The position numbers and the translations under genes are program-made. A DNA stretch of 64,000 nucleotides, from the NCBI RefSeq assembly GCF_001673405.1, contig NZ_LZLV01000025.1:1-64000 (forward strand), read 5' to 3'. This stretch comes from Mycobacterium sp. 1245111.1. GTDB lineage: Bacteria > Actinomycetota > Actinomycetes > Mycobacteriales > Mycobacteriaceae. Below the pieces are notes generated by a model, which saw only the letters and a program-made list of their open reading frames with translations, made no database searches and was not told where the DNA came from. Below are positions 34,774 through 45,441 of this stretch, one piece after another. Position 1 is the first letter of the stretch. Each line of letters opens with the position of its first letter.

Positions 34774-35598
34774 GTGACACGTGAAGCGGACTTTGTGGAC
34801 AATCGGCCGCAGTTGATCGCCGTGGCGTTCCGGTTGCTCGGCTCGATCCAGGACGCCGAGGACGCGGTCCAGACGGCCTGGCTCAAGCTGTCCGCCGTCG
34901 ACGCCGGCGAGATTCGTAACGTCGGCGCGTGGCTGACGACCGCGACCACGCGGATCTGCCTGGACCAGTTGCGAGCGCGGGGCCGACGCGGTGAGCGGCC
35001 TCTGGACGCAGACATGCTTCCCGCCGACGCCGTGCTCGCGGACGAGAATTATCTTCAGCGGGAACACATCTCGCGCGCCCTGATGGTCGTCCTCGACTGC
35101 CTGACTCCACCGCAGCGCGTCGCATACGTTCTTCACGACATCTTCGACGTTCCTTTTGACGAGGTCGCGCTGACGCTGCACACCAGTGTCGACAGTGCCA
35201 AGAAGCATGCAAGCAGGGCGCGGCGTCGCATCGAGAACGCGCAACCCCCGGATGCGGCGGACGACGTCGCGCGGTCGGTCGCCGACGCGTTTCTGGCCGC
35301 CGCGGCCGGGGCTGACTTCGATCGGATGCTCGCGCTGATGACCGCCGACTGCGTGCGCGTCGTGGACCCCGCGCTGGCGCCGCCCGGCACCCCGGCGGTG
35401 GTGACCGGTGCCCGGGCGATCGCCGAGGAAACGACGCTCTTCGCCGACCGAATCCGGGCCAGTGTGCCGATGGTTGTCGACGGGAAGCCGCTCTACGTCC
35501 TCGCTCCGGGCGGCCGCCTTTTCGCGACCCTGGAGATCGGTGTCGAGGGCGGGCGAGTCAGCCGAATCCACATCGCCAGGGCGGTGGTGACGTTCTAG
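34774..35598 (+). CDS. ECF41-like sigma factor with fused SnoaL-like regulatory domain
   Basis: A 274-residue extracytoplasmic-function sigma factor. Region 2 is at about residues 8-75 (RPQLIAVAFRLLGSIQDAED, AWLTTATTRICLDQLRARG). Region 4 is at about 110-165 (LDCLTPPQRVAYVLHDIFDV, then a helix-turn-helix). A C-terminal SnoaL-fold domain (about 170-274; FDRMLALMTADCVRVVDPAL, GRLFATLEIGVEGGRVSRIH) regulates activity in this group instead of a separate anti-sigma factor. The usual ECF41 C-terminal NPDKL motif is not seen. The GTG at 34774 is the start used; the divergent doxX carries the matching promoter. Confidence 0.88.
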   Translation: MTREADFVDNRPQLIAVAFRLLGSIQDAEDAVQTAWLKLSAVDAGEIRNVGAWLTTATTRICLDQLRARGRRGERPLDADMLPADAVLADENYLQREHISRALMVVLDCLTPPQRVAYVLHDIFDVPFDEVALTLHTSVDSAKKHASRARRRIENAQPPDAADDVARSVADAFLAAAAGADFDRMLALMTADCVRVVDPALAPPGTPAVVTGARAIAEETTLFADRIRASVPMVVDGKPLYVLAPGGRLFATLEIGVEGGRVSRIHIARAVVTF

Positions 35599-36134
35599 TC
35601 GTCGAGCAGCCAATCGCGGGTGCGCGGCAGCAGCGTCAACACGGCGCTCGCGATCGGAAGAACCGGCAGGGTGTGCACCACCCAGGCCACTCGTGCACCG
35701 GCGATGAACACACCGAGATAGGTCAAGATCGCGACGACCGCGCCGGCCACGATCAGGTAGCGGCTCAGCGGTTGGCGCAGCAACAGCAGGATCACCCCGG
35801 AGATCGTGGCCGAGGCGAAGACCAGCGCGAGGAACGCCACCGCGACGCAGAACAGCCGATCCGAGTGCCACCAGCCGGCGATCAGGTCCGTCGCCACCAC
35901 GGAGGTGGCCCAGCCGCTGACGATGCTGACGGCCGCGGCGGCGACCGCGGTCGTCTTGCTGGGCTCACCGAAAGGGGCGGCCGCGGGGGCGGGCGAAAAC
36001 TGCTGATGCTGTGGTGGTGGCGGGGGAATGTGGGTGGTCCGGGCGTCGTCCAAGTGCGGCAGCGGACCGGTGGGCGCGCGCCGAATGATGCGCGTTTCGG
36101 GGTTGACCGGGTTGGGGTTGCTCGGGTCGGTCAC
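35595..36134 (-). CDS. Proline-rich N-terminus membrane protein
   Basis: A 179-residue protein with a polar, proline-rich cytoplasmic N-terminus (DDARTTHIPPPPPQHQQF) and four hydrophobic segments over about residues 60-170. No named family recognised. The GTG at 36134 starts 4 nt after the stop of the M23 peptidase gene, so the two form an operon and it may help anchor or regulate that cell-wall enzyme (inference). Its TAG shares a CTAG with the convergent sigma-factor gene. Confidence 0.78.
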   Translation of the reverse strand: MTDPSNPNPVNPETRIIRRAPTGPLPHLDDARTTHIPPPPPQHQQFSPAPAAAPFGEPSKTTAVAAAAVSIVSGWATSVVATDLIAGWWHSDRLFCVAVAFLALVFASATISGVILLLLRQPLSRYLIVAGAVVAILTYLGVFIAGARVAWVVHTLPVLPIASAVLTLLPRTRDWLLDD

Positions 36135-36138
36135 CGGC

Positions 36139-37191
36139 TCAACCGGCGAAAGTACCGACGGAGAGGCCGCGCTTCGCCAGCCACGGCACCGGGTCGATCC
36201 GCTGGCTGCCGCCCAGGAGCACCTCGAAGTGCAGGTGCGGGCCGGTGGAGTTGCCGCGGTTGCCCATGGTGGCGATCTGGTCGCCGGCCATCACCCGCTG
36301 ACCGACGCTGACCATCGTGGTGTTGACGTGGCCATACAGCGTGACGGTTCCGTCGGCGTGCCGCAGCTTGACCCACATGCCGTAGCCGGCCGTCGGGCCG
36401 GCGTCGATGACGACGCCGTCGGAAACCGCACGGATCGGTGTGCCGATCGAGTTCGCCAGGTCGATGCCGGCGTGCAGGACTCCCCACCGGTAGCCGAAGC
36501 CCGAGGTGAAGATGCCCTTGGTCGGCATCACGAAAAGTGGCTGCTGGAGCCGCGCCTCACGCTGGGCCCGCTCCTGGGCGAACGCCACGCCGTGGGCCAG
36601 TTCGGCGTTGTGCACGGCGACGTTGGCGGCCGGCTGGACGGTCACCATCTGCATGCCGCCGCCGGAGGTACTGATCGGACCGGTTCCCGCGGATTGGGCG
36701 GCCAGTACGGTCTCGGTCTTGGAGTGTCGCGGGGCTTCGGTGGCCGAATGCGCGGCCGCTGCGGCGGCTCCGGCGGCCATCGCGCCGATCAAAACCCGGC
36801 CTCGTGCGGGGCCGGTGAGTTGTTTGCGGTGCTGCGCTCGGCCGGACAGCGGCTCGGAGGCGCTGCGGGCCCGGTTCATGCCCCGCTCGAGCGGGCTGAG
36901 ACGACGCTCGGTGACGCTGGGACCGATCAGGTCCAGGACGCGAAGGTTGTCCGTGTCGTCGAGGTCGTCGAGCTCCGGGGCGCCGAGGACCTGCGCTTCC
37001 TTGTCGAAAGCCGAGTTGTCGCTGAACTCCGAATCGGCGAGTTGTCCGAACTCGTTAAACGGGATGATGTCCGTGACTTCGTTGCGGTGAAGGGTCGGCC
37101 TGCGCTCGCGCGACGCTGAAAGTTCTCCTTGCACAGGAGACGACGCCGGGATTTGCTGGGCCAACCTGATTGTCCTTCGAGCCGTAACCAT
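36139..37191 (-). CDS. M23-family peptidase / LytM-domain protein (Rv0950c-like)
   Basis: A 350-residue membrane-anchored predicted peptidoglycan endopeptidase. The N-terminal ~130 residues are cytoplasmic and acidic/basic. One transmembrane segment (RVLIGAMAAGAAAAAAHSA) follows. The extracellular LytM domain (about 235-340) has the zinc ligands in HAGIDLANSIGTP (H, D) and GNSTGPHLHFEVLLGG (HxH). The ATG at 37191 is used, and no clear RBS is visible. The position between uvrD1 and sucC matches Rv0950c. Confidence 0.88.
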   Translation of the reverse strand: MVTARRTIRLAQQIPASSPVQGELSASRERRPTLHRNEVTDIIPFNEFGQLADSEFSDNSAFDKEAQVLGAPELDDLDDTDNLRVLDLIGPSVTERRLSPLERGMNRARSASEPLSGRAQHRKQLTGPARGRVLIGAMAAGAAAAAAHSATEAPRHSKTETVLAAQSAGTGPISTSGGGMQMVTVQPAANVAVHNAELAHGVAFAQERAQREARLQQPLFVMPTKGIFTSGFGYRWGVLHAGIDLANSIGTPIRAVSDGVVIDAGPTAGYGMWVKLRHADGTVTLYGHVNTTMVSVGQRVMAGDQIATMGNRGNSTGPHLHFEVLLGGSQRIDPVPWLAKRGLSVGTFAG

Positions 37192-37266
37192 AACGTTATC
37201 TGGACTCTGAGACGTTAACCGCCGGGCGCAACGCGTCGCAAGTTAAGCCAGAAATCCGCCGGGCAT

Positions 37267-37282
37267 TGTGACTCGTATCACT
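37267..37282. promoter_or_regulatory. CRP (cAMP receptor protein)-type site upstream of sucC
   Basis: TGTGACTCGTATCACT matches TGTGA-N6-TCACA except for the last base. It lies 138 bp before sucC in the divergent sucC/M23 region. The rest of 37192-37419 shows only AGAAGTGAGCCC before the sucC ATG. Confidence 0.6.
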
Positions 37283-37419
37283 CGCCGCGCTCCGGTGAGA
37301 TCTGCCACATCCGTCGATGCCCATGGCGGAACACTCTGGCCGTCTCGCTACAGTTCCCGCAAGCGGACAACCGAAAACTTAGTCCGCTCACAAAAAGGCC
37401 GACACACAGAAGTGAGCCC

Positions 37420-38583
<1,164 letters not shown>

Positions 38584-38600
38584 TAAGGAGACATGACCTC

Positions 38601-39503
<903 letters not shown>

Positions 39504-39527
39504 GCCGAGCGGACCCCGCGGCCAAAT

Positions 39528-39541
39528 TGGAACGTGTTACA
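39528..39541. promoter_or_regulatory. KstR-like operator before the thiolase-like gene
   Basis: TGGAACGTGTTACA matches TNNAACNNGTTNNA fully. It ends 45 bp before the ATG at 39587, in the 83-bp gap after sucD. Confidence 0.65.
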
Positions 39542-39586
39542 GGTTTCGGTTAGCCTGACGAATTAACACTTGTCAGGAGGCCTGTA

Positions 39587-41122
39587 ATGGCGGTTGATCC
39601 GCGTACTCCCGTCGTGGTCGGGGTGGGCCAGTTCACCGAGCGCATCGGCGACCCCGGTTACCGCGGCATGTCCTCGGTCGATCTGGCGACCGAGGCAGTG
39701 CGGGCCGCGCTGGCTGACACCGGCGCCGACGTGACGGCGGTGGCACGGGCCATCGAGGTGTTCGCGGGCCTGCGCCAGTTCGAGATCTGCACCCCGTTCA
39801 ACTCCCCGCCGTTCGGCTGCTCGGACAACTACGTGCGATCGGTGGCGCACCGGGTCGGCGCCGATCCGGTGCGGGCGGTGCTCGAGCCGATCGGCGGCAA
39901 CGGCCCGCAAAAGCTGATGACAGAGTTCGCCGGGGCGATCGCGGCGGGCGAGATCGAGGTCGCGTTGATCCTCGGGTCCGAGCCCGGGTCCACCGCGAAG
40001 TACTTCGCCGATCGCGACGACAAGCCGGACTTCACCGAGCACGTCGGCGGCCAGCTCGAGGACCGTGGCTACGGCTTCGAGCAGTACATGAGCGAGTACA
40101 CCGCCAAGCACGGGCTGACCGGGGCGCCGGTGCAGTACGGGCTGCTCGACAACGCCCGTCGGGCGCGCCTCAGGCTCAGCGTGGCCGACTACCGGCACTC
40201 GATGGCCGAGCTCTTCGCCCCATTCTCCAAAGTGGCCGCCAAGAACCCGTTTTCGTCCTCGCCGGTGGAGCGGTCGGTGGTGGAGATCGAGACCGTCACC
40301 GACGAGAACCGGATGATCTGCGACCCGTATCCGCGGCTGCTGGTAGCGCGCGACACCGTCAACCAAGGGGCGGCCGCGCTGGTGATGTCGGTGGCGGCGG
40401 CCCGGCGGCTCGGGGTGTCCGAAGACACGTGGGTGTATCTGCGCGGGCATGCCGATCAGACCGAGCAGGACCTGTTGGACCGGGTCGACGTCAGCGTCAG
40501 CTACTCCGCCAAACAGGCTGTGGCAGAAGCGCTTCGGGGTGCCGGCATCGGCATCGACGAGGTGGCGACGTTCGATCTTTACAGCTGCTTCCCGTTCCCG
40601 GTGTTCGCGGTCTGCGATGAATTCGGGCTCACCGCCGACGATCCGCGGGGCTTGACACTCACCGGTGGCCTGCCCTATTTCGGTGGGCCCGGCAACAGCT
40701 ATTCGTTGCACGGCATCGCCGAGACCGTGGCCGCCATGCGTGACAGGCCGGGCTCGTTCGGTCTCGTCGGCGCCAACGGCGGTGTGATGAGCAAGTATTC
40801 GGTGGGCATCTACTCCACCGAGCCCGGCGAGTGGGCAGCCGATCGCAGCAAGGCGCTGCAGCAGGACATCGCCGCGCTGCCGAGGGTACCAGTCACGCGA
40901 AACCCCAACGGCGCGGCCGCAATTGAGACCTACTCGGTGCGCTATGACTGGCCGACGACGACCGGCGTCATCATCGGCCGGCTCGACGCTGACGGCTCGC
41001 GGTTCATGGCGCTCACCGAGGACCGCGACCTGGTGGCGCTGATGACCGAGGGCGACCCGCTGGGCGCCGCGATCACGGTGAGGTCCACCGACGAGGGCAT
41101 CAACCAAGCGTCGCTCGGCTAG
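39587..41122 (+). CDS. Thiolase-like protein (SCP2-thiolase-like / TLP1 type)
   Basis: A 511-residue thiolase-fold protein. N- and C-terminal thiolase halves (VVVGVGQFTERIGDPGYRGM, LTGGLPYFGGPGNSYSLHGI) are followed by a ~100-residue extra C-terminal domain (from about residue 410), like the OB-type domain of M. smegmatis TLP1. The usual nucleophile motif is replaced: EPIGGNGPQKLM around residue 100-110 lacks the Cys. It is therefore probably not a normal thiolase; CoA-ester binding or another acyl-transfer/lyase step is possible. AGGAGG lies 8 nt before the ATG. A KstR-like box upstream suggests a steroid-linked role. Confidence 0.85.
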   Translation: MAVDPRTPVVVGVGQFTERIGDPGYRGMSSVDLATEAVRAALADTGADVTAVARAIEVFAGLRQFEICTPFNSPPFGCSDNYVRSVAHRVGADPVRAVLEPIGGNGPQKLMTEFAGAIAAGEIEVALILGSEPGSTAKYFADRDDKPDFTEHVGGQLEDRGYGFEQYMSEYTAKHGLTGAPVQYGLLDNARRARLRLSVADYRHSMAELFAPFSKVAAKNPFSSSPVERSVVEIETVTDENRMICDPYPRLLVARDTVNQGAAALVMSVAAARRLGVSEDTWVYLRGHADQTEQDLLDRVDVSVSYSAKQAVAEALRGAGIGIDEVATFDLYSCFPFPVFAVCDEFGLTADDPRGLTLTGGLPYFGGPGNSYSLHGIAETVAAMRDRPGSFGLVGANGGVMSKYSVGIYSTEPGEWAADRSKALQQDIAALPRVPVTRNPNGAAAIETYSVRYDWPTTTGVIIGRLDADGSRFMALTEDRDLVALMTEGDPLGAAITVRSTDEGINQASLG

Positions 41123-41505
41123 CCCTTCAGCGCGGCGACCAAGCCTTCGCAGTCGTCGACGGAGACGTTGAGTGCGGAGTGATCCCGCAGCCCGATCACC
41201 CGGTGAATCCGCGGCTCGAAGTGGATGCACACGCCCCGGTCGGCGTTGGTGCCGAACGTCAAACCGTCGTCGGCCAGCGACAGCCGCGCACCCACCGCCG
41301 TCCACCACCGGTACGGGCCGGTGATATGCGCATCCTGGATCTGAGACCGCGGCACCTCGACCCGGAACGGCCCGTAGCGGACGATCAGCCGGCCGTCGTC
41401 GGTGACGGTAACGCCCTGCGTGCTCGGCCATACCCGAAAGGCCAGCCACATCGGCGCCAGCCGGGCGTCGTAGCGGTATGGGAAGTGCCGACCCTGCTCT
41501 GTCAC
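41119..41505 (-). CDS. Conserved hypothetical protein
   Basis: A 128-residue soluble protein of unknown function, predicted mostly beta (VRYGPFRVEVPRSQIQDAHI, WWTAVGARLSLADDGLTFGT, GVCIHFEPRIHRVIGLR). It looks like a small single-domain actinobacterial protein with PH-like strand pattern. The GTG at 41505 lies 24 bp after the stop of the LLM oxidoreductase gene, so the two are probably one transcript under the KstR-like box at 42387. Its stop shares a CTAG with the thiolase-like gene. Confidence 0.75.
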   Translation of the reverse strand: MTEQGRHFPYRYDARLAPMWLAFRVWPSTQGVTVTDDGRLIVRYGPFRVEVPRSQIQDAHITGPYRWWTAVGARLSLADDGLTFGTNADRGVCIHFEPRIHRVIGLRDHSALNVSVDDCEGLVAALKG

Positions 41506-41529
41506 GATGCGCCTCCCGGGTGTCAGCGG

Positions 41530-42378
41530 CTAGACCGCCGCGGCAAGCTTGCCCGCCAACCGCTCGACGTAGGCGGCCACCTCATCTTCGGACTTGTCGG
41601 GCAGTCCGAACAACACTTCGGTGACCCCGATGTCGGCCCAGTGCGCCAACTTCTCCGGCACCGGCTTGAAGTCCAGCGCGACGATCTGCGGAGCGCCGTC
41701 GCGGCCCGCGGCGGCCCAGGTGTCCTGCAGCAGCTTTACCGGCTGGTCGATGTCGAAGTCGCGCGGGGTGGTGATCCAGCCGTCGGCGCTGCGGGCGATC
41801 CACTTGAAGTTCTTCTCGTTGCCCGCGGCGCCGACCAGCACCGGGATGTGCGACTGCACCGGCTTGGGCCACGCCCAGCTGGGGCCGAAGTTGACGAATT
41901 CGCCTTCGTAGGAGGCTTCTTCTTCGGTCCACAGGGCGCGCATCGCCTCGATGTACTCACGCAGCATCGTGCGGCGACGACCGGGCGGCACCCCGTGATC
42001 GGTGAGTTCGTCGGTGTTCCAGCCGAACCCGACGCCGAGGCTGACCCGCCCACCCGAGAGGTGGTCGAGCGTCGCGATCGATTTCGCCAGCGTGATCGGG
42101 TCGTGTTCGACCGGAAGCGCCACCGCGGTGGACAGCCGCACCCGCGACGTGACTGCACACGCCGCGCCGAGGCTGACCCACGGATCCAGCGTGCGCATGT
42201 AGCGGTCGTCGGGCAGCGACTCGTCGCCGGTGGTCGGATGCGCCGCCTGGCGCTTGACCGGAATGTGGGTGTGCTCGGGTACATAGAACGTCTGAAATCC
42301 GTGATTATCGGCAAGAGTCGCGGCCGAGGCCGGGGAGATTCCGCGATCACTGGTGAACAGCACAAGCCCGTAGTCCAT
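41530..42378 (-). CDS. LLM-class (F420-dependent) oxidoreductase, Rv0953c-like
   Basis: A 282-residue luciferase-like oxidoreductase, the same length as Rv0953c. It shows MDYGLVLFTSDRGISPASAA, FYVPEHTHIP, GRVSLGVGFGWNTDELTDHG and VLVGAAGNEKNFKWIARSAD. The ATG at 42378 is fixed by family homology. A perfect KstR consensus lies 9 bp upstream. Neighbour order sucD / this gene / 34-kDa antigen homologue agrees with M. tuberculosis, except that a thiolase-like gene and a small gene sit in between. Substrate unknown, possibly a steroid or lipid ketone. Confidence 0.9.
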   Translation of the reverse strand: MDYGLVLFTSDRGISPASAATLADNHGFQTFYVPEHTHIPVKRQAAHPTTGDESLPDDRYMRTLDPWVSLGAACAVTSRVRLSTAVALPVEHDPITLAKSIATLDHLSGGRVSLGVGFGWNTDELTDHGVPPGRRRTMLREYIEAMRALWTEEEASYEGEFVNFGPSWAWPKPVQSHIPVLVGAAGNEKNFKWIARSADGWITTPRDFDIDQPVKLLQDTWAAAGRDGAPQIVALDFKPVPEKLAHWADIGVTEVLFGLPDKSEDEVAAYVERLAGKLAAAV

Positions 42379-42386
42379 GGATGAAT

Positions 42387-42400
42387 TAGAACGTGTTCCA
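42387..42400. promoter_or_regulatory. KstR-like operator before the Rv0953c-like gene
   Basis: TAGAACGTGTTCCA is a full match to TNNAACNNGTTNNA, 9 bp before the ATG at 42378, where it would cover the promoter or transcription start. The rest of 42401-42616 shows nothing clear. Confidence 0.7.
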
Positions 42401-42616
42401 ATCTCGCGGGCAACCACGGGGGTCGGTAGTGGCGACCGACGCGGCGCCGAAGGTGCGCTAGCGTGGTTGATCGGCTCGCGTCGCAAAGCCCGCGCAGGCC
42501 GTCGCCACCGCGTCGATCCAGCCTTTGGAGGTAGCCTCGCGAGGAGCGGCGCGCGGGAGTAACCAGCGCCGCACGACAATGGCGCCGCAACCGCATCGGA
42601 AGGCACAGGAGAAGCC

Positions 42617-43438
42617 ATGACTTACCCGCCCGGCAACGCCGGATATCCGCCCGCGCAGTCGCCCGCCTCGTATGGGGCTCCGGGATCGACATCGTTCGCG
42701 AAATCCGAGGACGCCGAGAACAACCTCAAGCACTACCTGACCATCGCGGTCGCAGTGCTGGGTGTGCTGACTTATCTGGCGAGCTACTTCCCGATGGTCT
42801 CCCGCCTGCTGCCCAACGGCGACGAACTCGTCGAGAAGGGCAGCACGCTGCCGGTCGACCTGGTGCTGCTGGCCGGCGTGCTGGCCGCGGTGAACCTGTT
42901 GCCGAAGGCCAAGAACTACCTCGCCGCCGTCACCGTGGTTTCCGTGCTGGGCACGCTGCTGCTGATCCAGGACACCATCGACGCGACCGATCGCGGCGCG
43001 GGGCTGTGGATCGCCGTCACCGCCGGTGTCGTGCAGGCGGCGCTGGCCATCAGCGCTCTTCTGCTGGATGCGGGCGTGATCACCGCGCCGGCGCCCCGCC
43101 CCAAGTACGACCAGTACTACGGGCAGTACGGCGGTTACTACGGCCAGCAGCAGAATCCTTACCAGCAGTCCGGCTACGGAACGCAGTACGGCGGATACCC
43201 GTCGGGTCCGACGACAGGCGGCTTCGCCGCGCAGCCCGGACCGCAGCCGAGTTCGGCCCAGTCCCACGGATCGCCCACCCCGCCAACGGGTTTCCCGAGC
43301 TTCAGCCCGCCGCCGTCGTCCGGCTCCAACCCTGCTGGGCAGGGCAACCCCGGCGACCATGGCGGGTCGGCCCCCGGCCAGCACGAGTTCGGCTCGGGCC
43401 AGCAGCCGCAGGCGCCGTCGGGTCCGTCACAGTCCTGA
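42617..43438 (+). CDS. 34-kDa antigen family membrane protein (DUF5336, Rv0954-like)
   Basis: A 273-residue protein with four hydrophobic segments at about residues 40-155 (YLTIAVAVLGVLTYLASYFP, VDLVLLAGVLAAVNLLPKAK, YLAAVTVVSVLGTLLLIQDT, and one more). A long Gln/Gly/Pro/Tyr/Ser-rich C-terminus (YYGQYGGYYGQQQNPYQQSG) is typical of the 34-kDa antigenic protein homologue. Rv0954 has been linked to the cell-division complex. CACAGGAGAAGCC precedes the ATG. Confidence 0.92.
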   Translation: MTYPPGNAGYPPAQSPASYGAPGSTSFAKSEDAENNLKHYLTIAVAVLGVLTYLASYFPMVSRLLPNGDELVEKGSTLPVDLVLLAGVLAAVNLLPKAKNYLAAVTVVSVLGTLLLIQDTIDATDRGAGLWIAVTAGVVQAALAISALLLDAGVITAPAPRPKYDQYYGQYGGYYGQQQNPYQQSGYGTQYGGYPSGPTTGGFAAQPGPQPSSAQSHGSPTPPTGFPSFSPPPSSGSNPAGQGNPGDHGGSAPGQHEFGSGQQPQAPSGPSQS

Positions 43439-43501
43439 CTCTGCGGTGTCTGGCGCGGCGGGTCGCTTAACGCCGCAGCGGGTAGGTAACGTCCTCAGAC
43501 C

Positions 43502-44758
43502 GTGACGCCGGACAGTCGAGCCCCGGGCGCCCACCAGGCGCGCGACCTGCTGCGGGTCGCGTTCGGTCCGGCGGTGGTGGCGCTGGTGGTCATCGCCGCG
43601 GTGACGTTGCTGCAGTTGGTGATTGCCAACAGCGACATGACCGGCGCGCTGGGTGCGATCGCCAGCATCTGGCTCGGTGTACACCAGGTGCCGATCTCGA
43701 TCGGTGGCCGCGAGCTGGGCGTGCTGCCGCTGCTCCCGGTGCTGCTGATCGTGTGGGGGACCGCGCGCACCACCGCGCACGCCACTGCGCCCACGGCCTC
43801 GTGGTTCGTCACCCGGTGGATCGTCGCGTCGGCGCTGGGTGGCCCGCTGCTGTTCACCGCGGTCGCGCTGGCCGTCATCCACGACGCGGCGTCGGTGATC
43901 ACCGAATTGCAGACGCCGAATGCGCTGCGCGCGTTTACGAGCGTGCTGATGGTGCACGCCGTCGGCGCGACCATCGGGGTCGGATCGCGCGTCGGCCGCC
44001 GGGCGCTCGCGGCATCGCCGCTGCCTGACTGGCTGGCCGATTCGCTGCGCGCGGCTGTGGCCGGCGTGCTGGCGCTGCTGGGGCTCTCGGGGATGGTGAC
44101 GGCCTGCTCACTGGTCGTGCACTGGGCGACGATGCAAGACCTCTACGGCATCACCAATTCGATCTTCGGCCAGTTCAGCCTGACCGTGCTGTCGGTGCTC
44201 TATGTGCCCAACGTGATCGTCGCGACCGCTGCGATGGCGGTGGGATCGAGCGCTCACCTGGGTTTTGCCACGTTCAGTTCGTTCACGGTGTTCGGCGGGG
44301 ACATCCCGGCGCTGCCCGTGCTGGCCGCGGCGCCGCACCCGCCCCTGGGACCGATCTGGGTGGCGCTGCTCATCGTCGGGGCATCGTCGGCGGTTGCGCT
44401 CGGGCAGCAGTGTGCGCGACGGCCGCTGCCGCTGTCCGACGCGATGGCGAAGGTCGGGATCGCGGCGCTGCTGGCGGCCCTGATCCTGGCGCTGCTCGGT
44501 TACGCGGGCAGCGGCCAGCTGGGCAACTTCGGCGGAGTCGGAATCGACCAGGGCACTTTCGGTTTCGCGATCTTCCTGTGGTTCACCGCGATCGGCGCGC
44601 TGACCGTGGTGATGGCCGGTGGAATCCGACGCCGCCCGCGGCCCACGTCGGTCCCCGCCGCGCCGCCGGCCGAGCCGCCGATGCCGGACGTCGAGGACGA
44701 CGACACGTCGGGCATCGATCTGCCTGACGACGAGTCCGATGGTCCGACTAGGCTCTGA
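43502..44758 (+). CDS. perM: PerM-like integral membrane protein (Rv0955-like)
   Basis: A 418-residue polytopic membrane protein (DUF6350) with about 9-10 hydrophobic segments. Its C-terminal tail is acidic ([20 protein letters not shown]). PerM in M. tuberculosis is needed for persistence and division under low Mg/IFN stress. The GTG at 43502 starts [20 protein letters not shown]. It follows the Rv0954-like gene by 63 bp. The end of this gene contains the apparent purN -10 element (TAGGCT). Confidence 0.88.
   Translation: MTPDSRAPGAHQARDLLRVAFGPAVVALVVIAAVTLLQLVIANSDMTGALGAIASIWLGVHQVPISIGGRELGVLPLLPVLLIVWGTARTTAHATAPTASWFVTRWIVASALGGPLLFTAVALAVIHDAASVITELQTPNALRAFTSVLMVHAVGATIGVGSRVGRRALAASPLPDWLADSLRAAVAGVLALLGLSGMVTACSLVVHWATMQDLYGITNSIFGQFSLTVLSVLYVPNVIVATAAMAVGSSAHLGFATFSSFTVFGGDIPALPVLAAAPHPPLGPIWVALLIVGASSAVALGQQCARRPLPLSDAMAKVGIAALLAALILALLGYAGSGQLGNFGGVGIDQGTFGFAIFLWFTAIGALTVVMAGGIRRRPRPTSVPAAPPAEPPMPDVEDDDTSGIDLPDDESDGPTRL
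44749..44754 (+). promoter_or_regulatory. -10 hexamer (leaderless type) of purN
   Basis: TAGGCT lies inside the last codons of the PerM-like gene, 7 nt before the purN GTG at 44762. Confidence 0.35.
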
Positions 44759-44761
44759 CCT

Positions 44762-45391
44762 GTGCAGCAATCGTTCCGCGTGCCTCCCAGCGCACCGGCA
44801 CGAGTGGTGGTGCTGGCATCGGGCACCGGATCGCTGCTGGCGTCACTGCTGGACGCCGCCGTCGGAGACTACCCGGCCCGGGTGGTGGCCGTCGGTGTCG
44901 ACCGCGACTGCGCGGCCGTCGACATCGCCGCCGCGGCGTCGCTGCCGTCGTTTCGGGTACGGCTGGGCGACTATCCCGGCCGCGACGCGTGGGACGCCGC
45001 GCTCACCGAAGCCACCGCCGAGTATGCACCGGACCTGGTGGTGTCGGCAGGCTTCATGAAAATCCTTGGACCACACTTTCTTTCGAAATTCGAAGGGCGG
45101 ACGCTCAACACTCATCCCGCGCTGCTGCCGGCATTTCCCGGCGCGCACGGGGTGGCCGATGCGCTGGCCCACGGTGTCAAAGTCACCGGCTGCACGGTGC
45201 ATCTGGTCGACGCCGGCACCGACACCGGCCCGATACTGGCCCAGCAGGCGATTCCGGTGCTCGACGACGACAACGAAGCAACCCTGCACGAACGCATCAA
45301 GGTCACCGAGCGGCGACTGTTGGTGGACGTGATAGCCGCGGTGGCGACCGGCGGCGTGACCTGGAACGGACGAAAGGCGACTATCGGATGA
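44762..45391 (+). CDS. purN: Phosphoribosylglycinamide formyltransferase (GAR transformylase)
   Basis: The 10-formyl-THF-dependent third step of purine synthesis. The 209-residue product has [20 protein letters not shown] (phosphate binding), the catalytic Asn-His in [16 protein letters not shown], and the catalytic Asp region [20 protein letters not shown]. The GTG at 44762 is 3 bp after the previous stop. Its TGA overlaps the ATG of a 17-codon micro-ORF that bridges to purH. Confidence 0.96.
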   Translation: MQQSFRVPPSAPARVVVLASGTGSLLASLLDAAVGDYPARVVAVGVDRDCAAVDIAAAASLPSFRVRLGDYPGRDAWDAALTEATAEYAPDLVVSAGFMKILGPHFLSKFEGRTLNTHPALLPAFPGAHGVADALAHGVKVTGCTVHLVDAGTDTGPILAQQAIPVLDDDNEATLHERIKVTERRLLVDVIAAVATGGVTWNGRKATIG

Positions 45392-45441
45392 CCGGCAGCG
45401 ACGATGCAGAGCGCAGCGATGGGGAGGAGCGCCGCGGATGA
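45388..45441 (+). CDS. Bridging micro-ORF between purN and purH (MIRU-like unit)
   Basis: A 17-codon [20 protein letters not shown]. Its ATG overlaps the purN stop (ATGA) and its TGA overlaps the purH ATG (ATGA). That is the described layout of mycobacterial interspersed repetitive units, short elements inside operons whose ORF overlaps both neighbours. The sequence GACGATGCAGAGCGCAGCGA and GGGGAGGAGCGCCGCGG provide an RBS (GGGGAGGAG) for purH. The peptide is highly charged; it may serve only to relay ribosomes. Confidence 0.55.
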   Translation: MTGSDDAERSDGEERRG

